Source of the DNA: Opitutales bacterium
GTDB taxonomy: Bacteria; Verrucomicrobiota; Verrucomicrobiia; Opitutales; Oceanipulchritudinaceae
Assembly: GCA_020831585.1 (NCBI GenBank)
Contig: JAFIGE010000005.1
Span: 1-64,000 of the forward strand
Length of the DNA stretch: 64,000 nt
Direction: 5' to 3'
Shown here: piece after piece, positions 1-9,200 of the stretch
Position numbering within the stretch: the stretch's first letter is position 1
How the letters are laid out: each line of letters starts with the position of its first letter
Notes under the pieces: model-generated
Database searches by the model: none
The model's input: the letters and a program-made list of their open reading frames with translations, nothing else
What the model was told of the DNA's origin: nothing
Translations under genes and position numbers: made by a program

Positions 1-169
1 CACGACTCTGGCCGAGATCTCACAAGCCCTTCCAAAAGCTCACGCTTTCGGCTACGGAGCGACCGGTGGTTTGGGGCTCGTAGCCGAATTCGTCAGAATT
101 TGGAAGCGGGGTTTCACGACTCTGGCCGAGATCTCACAAGCCCTTCCAAAAGCTCACGCTTTCGGCTAC
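1..169. repeat. GTAG-headed REP-like repeats, class II (downstream of the PKD protein gene)
   Basis: A 55-bp direct repeat is seen at 1-55 and 115-169. Each copy ends in an arm that, read on the minus strand, starts GTAGCCGAAAGC and folds into an 8-bp stem with a GTGA loop. Between them, at 79-102, a plus-strand arm starts GTAGCCGAATTC and folds the same way with a GTCA loop. This is the geometry of REP elements: a GTAG tetranucleotide, then a short hairpin. The block ends 16 bp beyond the stop codon of the secreted protein gene on the minus strand, a usual place for REPs. It probably continues beyond the window edge. Confidence 0.7.
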
Positions 170-185
170 CCGCCTTGCCTCAAAT

Positions 186-3100
186 TCATTCATCGGTGAC
201 CAGGAGCATGCGCAGGCGTATGAATACGGCTCCGCCGGAGGGGATGGGCTGGCTGTGGATGGTATGGGTCACGGTGCCGTCTTCATGGAAGAGGGATTCG
301 GCCAGGGCCATATCGGCGGGGAGCCAACTGGCCAAGTCGGTGGACTCCTCGATGATACATTCCACGTCAGTGCGATCCGCGCGGGAGCGGTAGGTGAAGA
401 GGAGCCGCTCGCCCTCGGGGGTGGATGCATGCCCGGTGTGCGGCCTGAACGCCTCGGGAAGAGCCTCTGTGGGAGCGATTCCGGCAAGGTATTTGAGCAG
501 ATTGGGCACACCATCTTTCAGGAACGAGGCACCCGGGGCGGTGTCCGGCCCCTCCCCCAGCCCGTGAGATACTAACCATGCGAGATACGGATGGGGTTCC
601 GGTTCTGGATCGGTGCTGTTGAGCACAATTTGCATGCCGTTGATGCCATAGCGTTGCGCTCCGTCACTCCGGTCGATATTCAAGATGAATGAGGTGCCGG
701 AAACACCTTCGAACCTTACATAATTATGCCCGTCGATCGCGTCAGCCGAGGTCGTGGCGATGGAGCGCCGGTGAACGCCGTCCCAGGTATTGTTGGTATC
801 GCGAATCACATAGCTGGTGTCACCAATGGTGTAACGCGGCAGGAAGGTCTCGTTGCGACTACCGCCGAAGTAGACGATCACATCGTAGCTACCTGTAGCG
901 AAGCCAGTCGGGAGGTCGCTGACGGTAACAGTGATGGAAGCCCCCTGCGTCCCCCGGTAGGAAGACATCATACGGTGGTCGCCGCTCAGGGTGGGATCGT
1001 CAGCCGTCGTGTAGGGGTTCGCGTTGTGCTCAACCACAGCTTGCGTCACAATGCCGTTGGCATCCTTCAAGTTACTCACAGGCGTGGTCGTCACATTGTT
1101 CCAATTGGAGGCGGGGACAACACCGGCAACCTCCGCGCCAGCCAAGCTGTTGGCACCAAAATTGATACTGATCAATGATATGACCGGCGCGGCGGTGACC
1201 TCGATAACCACGATCGCGGAGTCGGTATGGCCATTGCTATCAGTCACGGTGAGACGGACCAGGTGATTCCCGGCGGCGAAGGTGTGCGAGGCCGTTTCAC
1301 CGGTCGCATCAATGGTGCCGTTGGCATTCCAGTCCCATTCATAGAGAACGAGGGTGGCATCCCCTTCGACGTAGGAACCGCTCCCGTCAAAATTGACCAA
1401 GAGGGGTGCTTCACCGCTCAGGGTGCTGGCGGCGATGACCGCGACCGGCACTGTTTGCGTGGGATCAGCAACCGTCACGGTGCGGCTGGTGCTGGCCGTG
1501 CGGCCCTGATCGTCAACCACGGTCAGGCCAATGGTGAAGACTCCCGGATCGACAAAGGTATAGTTCGTGACGGCTTGCGCCGTGATGTGATCCGCTGTCC
1601 CGTCATTATTCCAATCCCAGCGGTATTCGACGAGGGTAGCCTCGCCAATCGATGCGGAGGCATCGAATTCAACCGCCAATGGCGCGGTGCCGCTTTGCGG
1701 GCTCATGCTGAAATGGGCAATGGGATCGGATATTGTCTGGGTAACATCCACATAGCGATGGGAAGTCGCCTCCAGGCCCGCGCTGTTGAGGATACGCAGG
1801 GTCACGAGGTAACGCCCGGGGGTGGTCCAGGCGTGCGAGGCTTGTTCGCCCTCCACTTGCCGGCCATCACCGAAATCCCAGAGATAGGAGACCACCGGAA
1901 GGCTGCTTTCGCTGGCAGCCGCGTCGAAGCTGAACGGACCGCTCCCGGAATCAGCGACGGAAAACGTCGCAAAAGGACGCTCCGAAGAAAAGGGCTTCAA
2001 GGCAAAGATACCACTGATGCCGTTGAAGCTGGGAACACCCCACTCCGGCACTTGCGCAGTGGGGATGTCGTTACCCGAGGCAAGATTATGGCCGACGACG
2101 AGCAGCCCCCCGCTGACCGGGAATATGCCGCTCAGGACCGTATTGGCTGCGCCAACCGGCTCGGCATCGATGTCATCGTCCGGATAGGTCCAAACGCCGG
2201 TCAAGGCACTGGAGTAAGCCAGTTGATTCAGCATCGGCTCATACACCCGCACCCATCGGTTCCAGGGCGAGGTGCCTTCATTTAAGATGGGATTATCGTG
2301 CCCAAGACGTCGCGGCAATTTTTGCATGGCATTGCTGGTGGTGACCATGCGGGGGCCCAGCCCGGTTGTGAAGACCCGTCCGTCCGGACCTATCCGGGTC
2401 GAGTTTTCCATGGTACGGGTAGTGGTCACATCCGGCCAACCGGCATTGTGGTGGGGCCAACCGTCGTGAATCGGTTCCGGGTAAGCCGTCGTCGGCCAAT
2501 TGCCCCGATTGCCCATGACCCGACGGAAAAAGCCGGCCAGATACGTGGCCGCGAGCAGATTGCCGTCATCCGCGCGCAAACGGCCTATCCAGCTGATGTG
2601 GATATTCCCCTCGGTGCCGGTGAAGCGGTTTTGAAAACCATTTGCGCCGGGATTGAGGGCGACCGCGTTGCCCGACCAGAAGTTGGAAGTGTTGTTGCCG
2701 TGACAACGGGCCACCACCACGACGCTGCCTCCCTCGCTGAGCGGCACGGAATAATCGACCTCCAGACCGTCGATGTATTGATCGGGAGGCGAAACGAAGG
2801 TGGTATCGATGAGCCCGTCACCCGTGGTGTCGAGAGCCTCGGTGTAGAGGCGGCTCCACCACATCATGCTGCCATCGGCATGGTAAGCGATCACGGCCGG
2901 CTCAAAGTCGGGCTGCTCCTTGTTGGCAGGGGCATCCCAAAAGATCGACTTGATGTTGAAGCCGTAGTAGAAATTGTTGTTGCGCCGATCCACCGTCACC
3001 GCGCCTATCCAATGCCTGCCGGCGGTGCGGTATCCATTGTAGCCATAGGCCCGGTTATTGATAATGCGAATTGGATCTCCCGTATCAAAGGAGTGGGTCA

Positions 3101-3914
3101 CCATGATATCGATCGGCCAGGTTCCCTGGCGGATACCGCCATTGCCATCGGGAGTGATGGCAAACAGTTCGGCGTCATTCCACGATTGGTTGTCCGTCGG
3201 CAGGCGGATGGCGCTGTGCGTGGCGGTTGGAAACTCCGTAGGCAGACCCCGCTGCCACGCCCCATCCACCCAGTGACTGGCGCGCAAGGCCGGGAGGCTG
3301 GTCAAGTTGCCCGCCGGATCGAGAAATCCGATGGTCGCGCTGAATTCACCGCCGTGGGCAAACACCACCCTGCCGTCATTGCCAACATCCCAGGCTTGGT
3401 AAACCTCATGCCCGTTGGCGGCCGCCGCCACATGCACCCAATTCAAAGCGTCGGGCACCCCCTGCACAAAGTTGTTGTTCAGTGGCCCGATGAAATAGCC
3501 GCCGCTGACTTGCCCGGAGACATAGAGGGTTCCGGTCGGGTCACCCGGCACTTCGGTCGAACGCATCCAGCGCAAGTTGAGAGCGGCCCCGGCGGGCAAA
3601 TGAACCACCTCCGGAATCCGCTCGGTATCCCCACTCAAACGCATGATGAACGACACGGTCGTGCCGGAGGGCGCTGGCAATCCCGTAACGCTCAACTCAG
3701 TGCGCGGCACCGCGCTGTCGATCCAGTTCAAGTTGGCCGACACCCCCGCGACCAGAAGGGTGCCGTCCGATAGTTCCCGCACATCGGTGAAGCGGGTGTC
3801 CGCACCAGCCCCGGCGTAGGTCACAACGAACCGTTGATCGGCGTGCACTGCACTGCATGCGAGGATAAGCGAGACGAGCAACGGAAGACAAACCAATAGG
3901 GGGCATCGTTTCAT
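186..3914 (-). CDS. Large secreted PKD-domain protein with verrucomicrobial C-terminal module
   Basis: A 1242-residue protein with a clear signal peptide (positively charged start, hydrophobic core, cleavage near residue 25 after VHA), so it is exported. Residues of about 30-690 form an unrecognised, possibly beta-propeller region with repeated short blocks about record-like values. Three PKD domains follow (about 690-960), recognisable by WDFGDG, WDWNNDG and WDWNANG motifs with later T-x-R-x-V-x-V-T strands. Next is a carbohydrate-binding, malectin-like domain (about 960-1120) starting INFG. The last 130 residues contain GVPNLLKYLAG, a module also found at the end of the giant protein at 6226. 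No catalytic motif was recognised, so a role in surface or polysaccharide binding is inference. The start is the only ATG before the signal peptide. Confidence 0.75.
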   Translation of the reverse strand: MKRCPLLVCLPLLVSLILACSAVHADQRFVVTYAGAGADTRFTDVRELSDGTLLVAGVSANLNWIDSAVPRTELSVTGLPAPSGTTVSFIMRLSGDTERIPEVVHLPAGAALNLRWMRSTEVPGDPTGTLYVSGQVSGGYFIGPLNNNFVQGVPDALNWVHVAAAANGHEVYQAWDVGNDGRVVFAHGGEFSATIGFLDPAGNLTSLPALRASHWVDGAWQRGLPTEFPTATHSAIRLPTDNQSWNDAELFAITPDGNGGIRQGTWPIDIMVTHSFDTGDPIRIINNRAYGYNGYRTAGRHWIGAVTVDRRNNNFYYGFNIKSIFWDAPANKEQPDFEPAVIAYHADGSMMWWSRLYTEALDTTGDGLIDTTFVSPPDQYIDGLEVDYSVPLSEGGSVVVVARCHGNNTSNFWSGNAVALNPGANGFQNRFTGTEGNIHISWIGRLRADDGNLLAATYLAGFFRRVMGNRGNWPTTAYPEPIHDGWPHHNAGWPDVTTTRTMENSTRIGPDGRVFTTGLGPRMVTTSNAMQKLPRRLGHDNPILNEGTSPWNRWVRVYEPMLNQLAYSSALTGVWTYPDDDIDAEPVGAANTVLSGIFPVSGGLLVVGHNLASGNDIPTAQVPEWGVPSFNGISGIFALKPFSSERPFATFSVADSGSGPFSFDAAASESSLPVVSYLWDFGDGRQVEGEQASHAWTTPGRYLVTLRILNSAGLEATSHRYVDVTQTISDPIAHFSMSPQSGTAPLAVEFDASASIGEATLVEYRWDWNNDGTADHITAQAVTNYTFVDPGVFTIGLTVVDDQGRTASTSRTVTVADPTQTVPVAVIAASTLSGEAPLLVNFDGSGSYVEGDATLVLYEWDWNANGTIDATGETASHTFAAGNHLVRLTVTDSNGHTDSAIVVIEVTAAPVISLISINFGANSLAGAEVAGVVPASNWNNVTTTPVSNLKDANGIVTQAVVEHNANPYTTADDPTLSGDHRMMSSYRGTQGASITVTVSDLPTGFATGSYDVIVYFGGSRNETFLPRYTIGDTSYVIRDTNNTWDGVHRRSIATTSADAIDGHNYVRFEGVSGTSFILNIDRSDGAQRYGINGMQIVLNSTDPEPEPHPYLAWLVSHGLGEGPDTAPGASFLKDGVPNLLKYLAGIAPTEALPEAFRPHTGHASTPEGERLLFTYRSRADRTDVECIIEESTDLASWLPADMALAESLFHEDGTVTHTIHSQPIPSGGAVFIRLRMLLVTDE

Positions 3915-4005
3915 GAGGAGGGGCGATGGGGGGTGAAAAAACAGGGGAGGGAAAGGGCTATTGTAGCGGATACCGCCCTAAATGCTACGCCCTTTCACGC
4001 ATTCG

Positions 4006-4022
4006 TTTTTTGGATTTGCGCA
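4006..4022 (-). promoter_or_regulatory. Sequence element shared upstream of both giant secreted genes
   Basis: The plus-strand text TTTTTGGATTTGCGCA here matches TTTTTGAGTTTGCGCA at 13255-13270 in 14 of 16 positions. Both lie in the short upstream region of a giant minus-strand secreted-protein gene, about 45-110 bp from the start codon. It may be part of a common promoter or regulator site; nothing else shows its function. Confidence 0.35.
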
Positions 4023-4066
4023 ACATCAGGAGATTTTTGGGATGGGTATCCCGTGACTTGGGTGAC

Positions 4067-5017
4067 GTAGCCAGCCTCGCCAGAGGGTGGATGGGCCGGG
4101 TTCGAAGATACGGGCAATCCGGTCCACGCTTTGGCAAGCGTGGCTACGGGGGTTCCTTCGTGGTTTTCGGCCGGACTCCTTCGTAGCCAGCCTCGCCAGA
4201 GGGTGGATCGGCGGGGTTCGCAGATCCGGGCACTCCGCCGTCCACGCTTTGGCAAGCGTGGCTACGGCGGTTTTTCGTGGTTTTTTGGCCGGACACCCCG
4301 TAGCCAGCCTCGCCAGAGGGTGGATGGGCGGGGTTCGCCGATCCGGGCACTCCCTCCACGCTTTGGCAAACGTAGCTACGGCGGTTCCTTCGTGGTTTTT
4401 CGGCCGGACCCTCCGTAGCCAGCCTCGCCAGAGGGTGGATGGGCGGGGTTCGCCGATACAAGCACTCCGGTCCACGCTTTGGCAAGCGTAGCTACGGCGG
4501 TTCATTGTGGTTTTTCGGCCGGACGCCTTCGTAGCCAGCCTCGCAAGAGGGTGGATTGGCGGGGTCCGCAGATCCGGGCACTCCGTCCACGCTTTGGCAA
4601 GCGTAGCTACGGCGGTTTTTCGTGGTTTTTTGGCCGGACACCCCGTAGCCAGCCTCGCAAGAGGGTGGATTCGGCGGGATTCGACGATCCGGGCGCTCCG
4701 GTCCACGCTTTGGCAAGCGTGGCTACGGGGGTTCCTTCGTGGTTTTCGGCCGGACGCCTTCGTAGCCAGCCTCGCAAGAGGGTGGATGGGCGGGATTCGA
4801 AGATACGGGCACTCCGGTCCACGCTTTGGCAAGCGTGGCTACGGGGGTTCCTTCGTGGTTTTCGGCCGGACACCTTCGTAGCCAGCCTCGCCAGAGGGTG
4901 GATGGGCAGGGTTCGAAGATACGGGCACCTCCCTCCACGCTTTGGCAAGCGTGGCTACGGGGGTTCCTTCGTGGTTTTCGGCCGGACACCTTCGTAGCCA
5001 GCCTCGCCAGAGGGTGG
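4067..5017. repeat. Tandem REP array I, eight full units plus one left arm
   Basis: Left arms beginning GTAGCCAGCCTCGC start at 4067, 4183, 4300, 4415, 4531, 4645, 4762, 4878 and 4994, a period of 114-117 bp. The ninth unit is cut after its left arm. Each full unit pairs the left arm (GTAG, 8-bp stem, loop GCCA) with an inverted right arm whose minus-strand reading begins GTAGCCACGCTT or GTAGCTACGCTT and has an almost perfect stem with the same loop. The arms are separated by about 30 bp containing GATCCGGGCAC-like text, and units are joined by a linker rich in TTCGTGGTTTTCGGCCGGAC. This is the layout of a BIME, paired inverted REPs in tandem. Reading frames through it are by-products of the repeat. 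Confidence 0.9.
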
Positions 5018-5665
5018 ATGGGCAGGGATTCCCACACATTTCTCCTTGAGGTCCGCAACCCGCTTTTTCAGCATCCTTCCGTGTCGGCATTTCACTCACT
5101 CCCCTCGGATTTCGGGAAAAAGCGCCACCTGCCCCGACTCCCGCCAGCTCATTACCAGGGCGGCTCATTCGTCTTTTGGACACATACCGTGGCCAACCGC
5201 TCCACAGGATGGCTTTCCCCGACCGTCCACCTTGCCTTTCGCGAAGCATTTCTTCACGCCCAAACCCGCGAAGGGCTCGCCTGCCCCGTGTATGTGCTCA
5301 TGCCCGATCACCTCCACTGTCTCTGGATCGGCGCATCGCCGGCATCCGATCAGCGCCTGGCCGCGCGGGCGCTCCGCCGCCAGATAACCAACCTCATCCG
5401 GCCACATCGCCTCCAGGATCAAGCCCATGACCATGTTCTGCGCGAGGAAGAGCGGACGGAAGGCGCCTTCGCCACCGTGTGGCAATACATGGCCGAGAAT
5501 CCCCGACGCGCCGGCCTCGTGGACGACTGGCGCGGCTATCCCTATCTGGGTGCCCTGGTCCCCGGCTACCCCGGCCTCGATCCCCGCGAAGTCGATTTCC
5601 TCGCGCGATTTTGGCGCGTTTACCAAGCCTTCTCCGATCGCCTAAGGAAATCGCCGCCTTCGTAG
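5018..5665 (+). CDS. REP-associated tyrosine transposase (RAYT, IS200/IS605 Y1-like)
   Basis: A single-strand DNA transposase of the HUH superfamily, expected to nick at GTAG-headed REP hairpins and to mobilise or process them. The signature DHLHCLW (H98 and H100 from the ATG at 5018) is the HUH metal site, and the probable catalytic tyrosine is Y157 in the YMAENPRRAGL block. At 215 aa it is of usual size; the conserved fold begins near residue 40, so GTG at 5081 is another possible start. The ATG at 5018 directly follows the ninth REP left arm, whose stem provides AGAGGG as a ribosome site. The TAG stop (5663-5665) is part of the GTAG of the first REP of the next array. Flanking by arrays on both sides supports this being the cognate enzyme. 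Confidence 0.88.
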   Translation: MGRDSHTFLLEVRNPLFQHPSVSAFHSLPSDFGKKRHLPRLPPAHYQGGSFVFWTHTVANRSTGWLSPTVHLAFREAFLHAQTREGLACPVYVLMPDHLHCLWIGASPASDQRLAARALRRQITNLIRPHRLQDQAHDHVLREEERTEGAFATVWQYMAENPRRAGLVDDWRGYPYLGALVPGYPGLDPREVDFLARFWRVYQAFSDRLRKSPPS

Positions 5666-6213
5666 CCAGCCTCGCCAGAGGGTGGATGGGCGGGGTTCGC
5701 AGATCCGGGAGCTCCCGGTCCACGCTTTGGCAAGCGTGGCTACGGGGGTTTTTCGTGGTTTTTCGGCCGGACCCTCCGTAGCCAGCCTCGCCAGAGGGTG
5801 GATGGGCGGGGTTCGCCGATACAGGCAATCCGGTCCACGCTTTGGCAAGCGTAGCTACGGGGGTTTTTCGTGGTTTTCGGCCGAACGCCTCCTTTGTAGC
5901 CAACCTCGCCAGAGGGTGGATTGGCGGGGTTCGAAGATACTGGCGCTCCCGGTCCACGCTTTGGCAAGCGTAGCTACGGGGGTTTTTCGTGGTTTTCGGC
6001 CGAACGCCTCCTTTGTAGCCAACCTCGCCAGAGGGTGGATTGGCGGGGTTCGAAGATACTGGCGCTCCCGGTCCACGCTTTGGCAAGCGTGGCTACGGGG
6101 GTTCCTTCGTGGTTTTCGGCCGGACACCCCGTAGCCAGCCTCGCAAGAGGGTGGATTCGGCAGGGGTTCGCCGATCCGGGCACTCCGGTCCACGCTTTGG
6201 CAAGCGTAGCTAC
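5662..6213. repeat. Tandem REP array II, five units
   Basis: Left arms start at 5662, 5778, 5896, 6015 and 6131, with a period of 116-119 bp, and the last right arm ends at 6213. The units are the same as in array I. The third and fourth carry the variant GTAGCCAACCTC and an enlarged linker with GCCTCCTTT, and are almost identical to each other, which points to recent local duplication. The array ends 12 bp beyond the stop codon of the giant minus-strand gene at 6226. Confidence 0.9.
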
Positions 6214-6225
6214 GGGGGGCGGCGG

Positions 6226-9200
6226 TCAGTCGTCGATCTCCACCCGGACCTGGACAAACCGCGGCGTGGAGGCGGATATCGGGCCGTCCGGATGGGTCAC
6301 CTCGACGTGTTGGATCTCACCGGCGGCGGAATCCTGAACGTGGGCGGGTCCGCTCCAGGCATCGGCACCGGGTTCGAGCGTGGCGATGGCTGTCCAGCTG
6401 CCGGGCGCGAGGGAATCCGAGGTCTCGACAAGGATACGCACATCGACGCTGGCCCGCCGGGTAAAGGCGATCACGTGGCCATCGTGCATCACGGGCAGGC
6501 CCGCGCGGGCGTTGGGCAGGAGGTCGAGGCCAAGGGCGTATTCGAGCAGGTTCGGAATCCCGCGTTGCCAGGGGTCGGCCCCGGGCGCGCCCGCCGGATC
6601 CAGGAGATCCCCGAAGCGGTCCATGCGCCACGCTTCATAGCCATCGGCGATCCGCCGCGCCTCGATGCGCACATTGTCGAAAACGCCGGACAACGTGCTG
6701 GTCGAGGCTGAGCCCCCGTCGGCGCTGTAGCGCAGGCGCACACGGACATCGGCGGCATCGCGCAGGGCCCCGATTTCCGCCAGATCGAGGGCGACAAGGG
6801 TTGTCGTGCGGTAGTCCGCACTGGCGAGGGTGGTGAAGGCGGTGTAACTGAGCCCTCCGTCGACGCTCCATTCGACGGTCGCGCTTGACGGGAGCAGGTC
6901 GCCCGTTCCGTAGGCGAAAGAAATCATGGCTGCCTCGAAACCGGTCATGTCGAAACGCAGTTCGACGATGCCGTTGTCCCAACGCGAATTGCGGCGCAGT
7001 TCGATCCGACCGCCCGCCACCGTCCCATCGGAGGCGTTGATGAGGGTGCCCCCGCTGGGGCTGCGGGCAAAGTTTGTCCCGGAAGCCTGCGTGCTGCGGA
7101 CGAAGAGGATGCCGGAGCCAAGGTCAGCCGGCAGCGACTCCTCAAAGCCGGTGGTAACAGTCTCAGAGGCAAACTGGTTGAAGTTCCATTCCGCCAGCAC
7201 CACTTCCATCGACGGCAGGACAAACAGGAAAACGCTCGCCGGGGCACTCTCCACGCTGCCGCCCGCATTGGTCACGACAACATCGTAGACACCCTCATGC
7301 GGGAGCCCGAAGCCGCTGATTCGCAGCGTATGGGTGTCGGCACCGGAGACGCCTCCGCCGTTTGCCAGCGGCACGCCGCCGCGGCGCCATTGGAAGGTGA
7401 ACGGCGCCGAACCGGAAACCTCCACGGAGAGAACCAGCTCCCCACCCTCGTTCACCGTTCCACCCTGCGGCTGACTCGTGATCTGCGGGGCGACCAGCTC
7501 GGTCACCTGAAGATTGGCGGGGTTGCTCACGGCGAAGCCCACCGAGTTGGTCACGACGACGTCGTAGGCACCCTCGTCGTCATAGGTCAGGCCGGAGAGC
7601 GTCAAGGTGTGCGTGCCGGCACCCGATATCCGGGGACCGTCGTCGAGCGGTTCGCCGTCCTTGCGCCACTGGTAGGCGAAAAACGGAGGCGAACCGGTGG
7701 CGACCACGCTGAACTGAATCGTCGCCGTCTCGTAGGAGAGGGTGTCCGGCGGATGGCCAACAATCACCGGTGCCGAAGGCTCCGAGAAGACATCGATCAC
7801 GACCGATGCGGTGGACTGCAGGTTTGCGCTGTTCGTCGCCGTGAGCGTAAGGGTGTGCGTGCCGACGGAGAGGTTGCCCACGCTCAGCGTCGAACCGTTG
7901 CCAAGCGCGCCGTCGATACTGGAAGACCACTCCAGGAAGGGATTGTCCAGGGGGCCATCGCTGTCCTCGCCCGAACCGCTGAGCATGATCGGCTCGCCCA
8001 GGAAAAACCAGTCGCCGTTGGCCGGAGATTCAATGCTCACGATGGGTGGCGCATCGGGGCTGCCGGTTTTATCGACAATCTGAAAGCCGGAGATGGCCTC
8101 GCCGTTGCGCTGTGGTATCGAAAGCACCATGTCGGCACCCATCAAATTGCGCCAGAGGATGACGTTGTCTCCCCGGATCGCCTCGCCTGCGGTGGCCGCC
8201 TCCGAGACCCGCCACTGGCCGGGGAAATCGTGCCCCGGCTTCCAGGCCCAGCGCCGGATGCCGTTCACATCGATCGCCCGCGGTTCGTCCACGTTGGCAC
8301 CGGCATAGTAGACATAGACGTCATAAACCGCGTAGGGAATGTTGGCGACTTCAAGGGTGAAGCCGGTGTCGCTTCCCCAGGGCTGCTTGCCCAGGTTGAT
8401 CTGGGCGAGGACCGTGTCGCCATTGAAGGGATCCACGGTGTGCGCGGCGATGAAGATGGCTTGATTTCCTGTAGTGGAAAAATGGATATTCACCGGCTGA
8501 CCGGAGGAATCATACCAACCGGCGCTGACAGATTGCCGGATATTGTTCCAGTAGCCCACGGGGATGACGCCGGCCCCACGGGTGAAATCCATCCGGCGCG
8601 CCCGATCGTTGGCATTGAAACTGAGCACGCCCCGCCCGCCGTTGGGCGGGAGGACTTCGACCGTGTGAAATGCGCTGCTCACGCGACCGCGCTCGTCCGT
8701 CACGATGAGGACGGGATTGTAGACGCCCGCTTTCCGGTAGGTGTGGGAGGCCGACTCGCCGGTCGCAAAGGCACCGTCGCCAAACTCCCAGCGAAAGGTC
8801 ATGGCGTCGCCATCGGGATCATAGGTGGAAGCGGCGCTGAAGTGAACCGTGCTGCCGGCGAGGAGGATCGTGTCGCTCGCGGAGATGTGGGCCACGGGAG
8901 GCGCGTTCGGCGAGGACGGGGCGACCGTGATGGTTTCCGAGATCTGGGCAGATTTCCCGAGGGCATCCGTTACAGTGAGGAGCACGGAGTAGATACCCGG
9001 CTCGTAGAAAGTGTGCTCCATCCGGTCCCTTTCCACAAGGTGGCGAAGCACGTTGCCGTTACCGAAATCCCAGGTGTAGTAGAGCCAGTCGCCGTCCGGA
9101 TCGACCGTTGCGCTGGCATCGAAGCTCACCGTGAGCGGGGCCTCGCCGGCGTTTGTCGATACGGCAAGGGTGGGAACGGGGGCGGTATTGCCATCGATGT

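Noticed and set aside
4026-4832. Several open frames on both strands through the repeat arrays
   Set aside because: They are translations of the 116-bp repeat in different frames, with no domain and the same peptides repeated (HPLARLAT).
4067-6213. CRISPR array
   Set aside because: The units are 116 bp, the intervals between hairpin arms are near-identical rather than unique spacers, and the gene inside is a RAYT, not a Cas protein.
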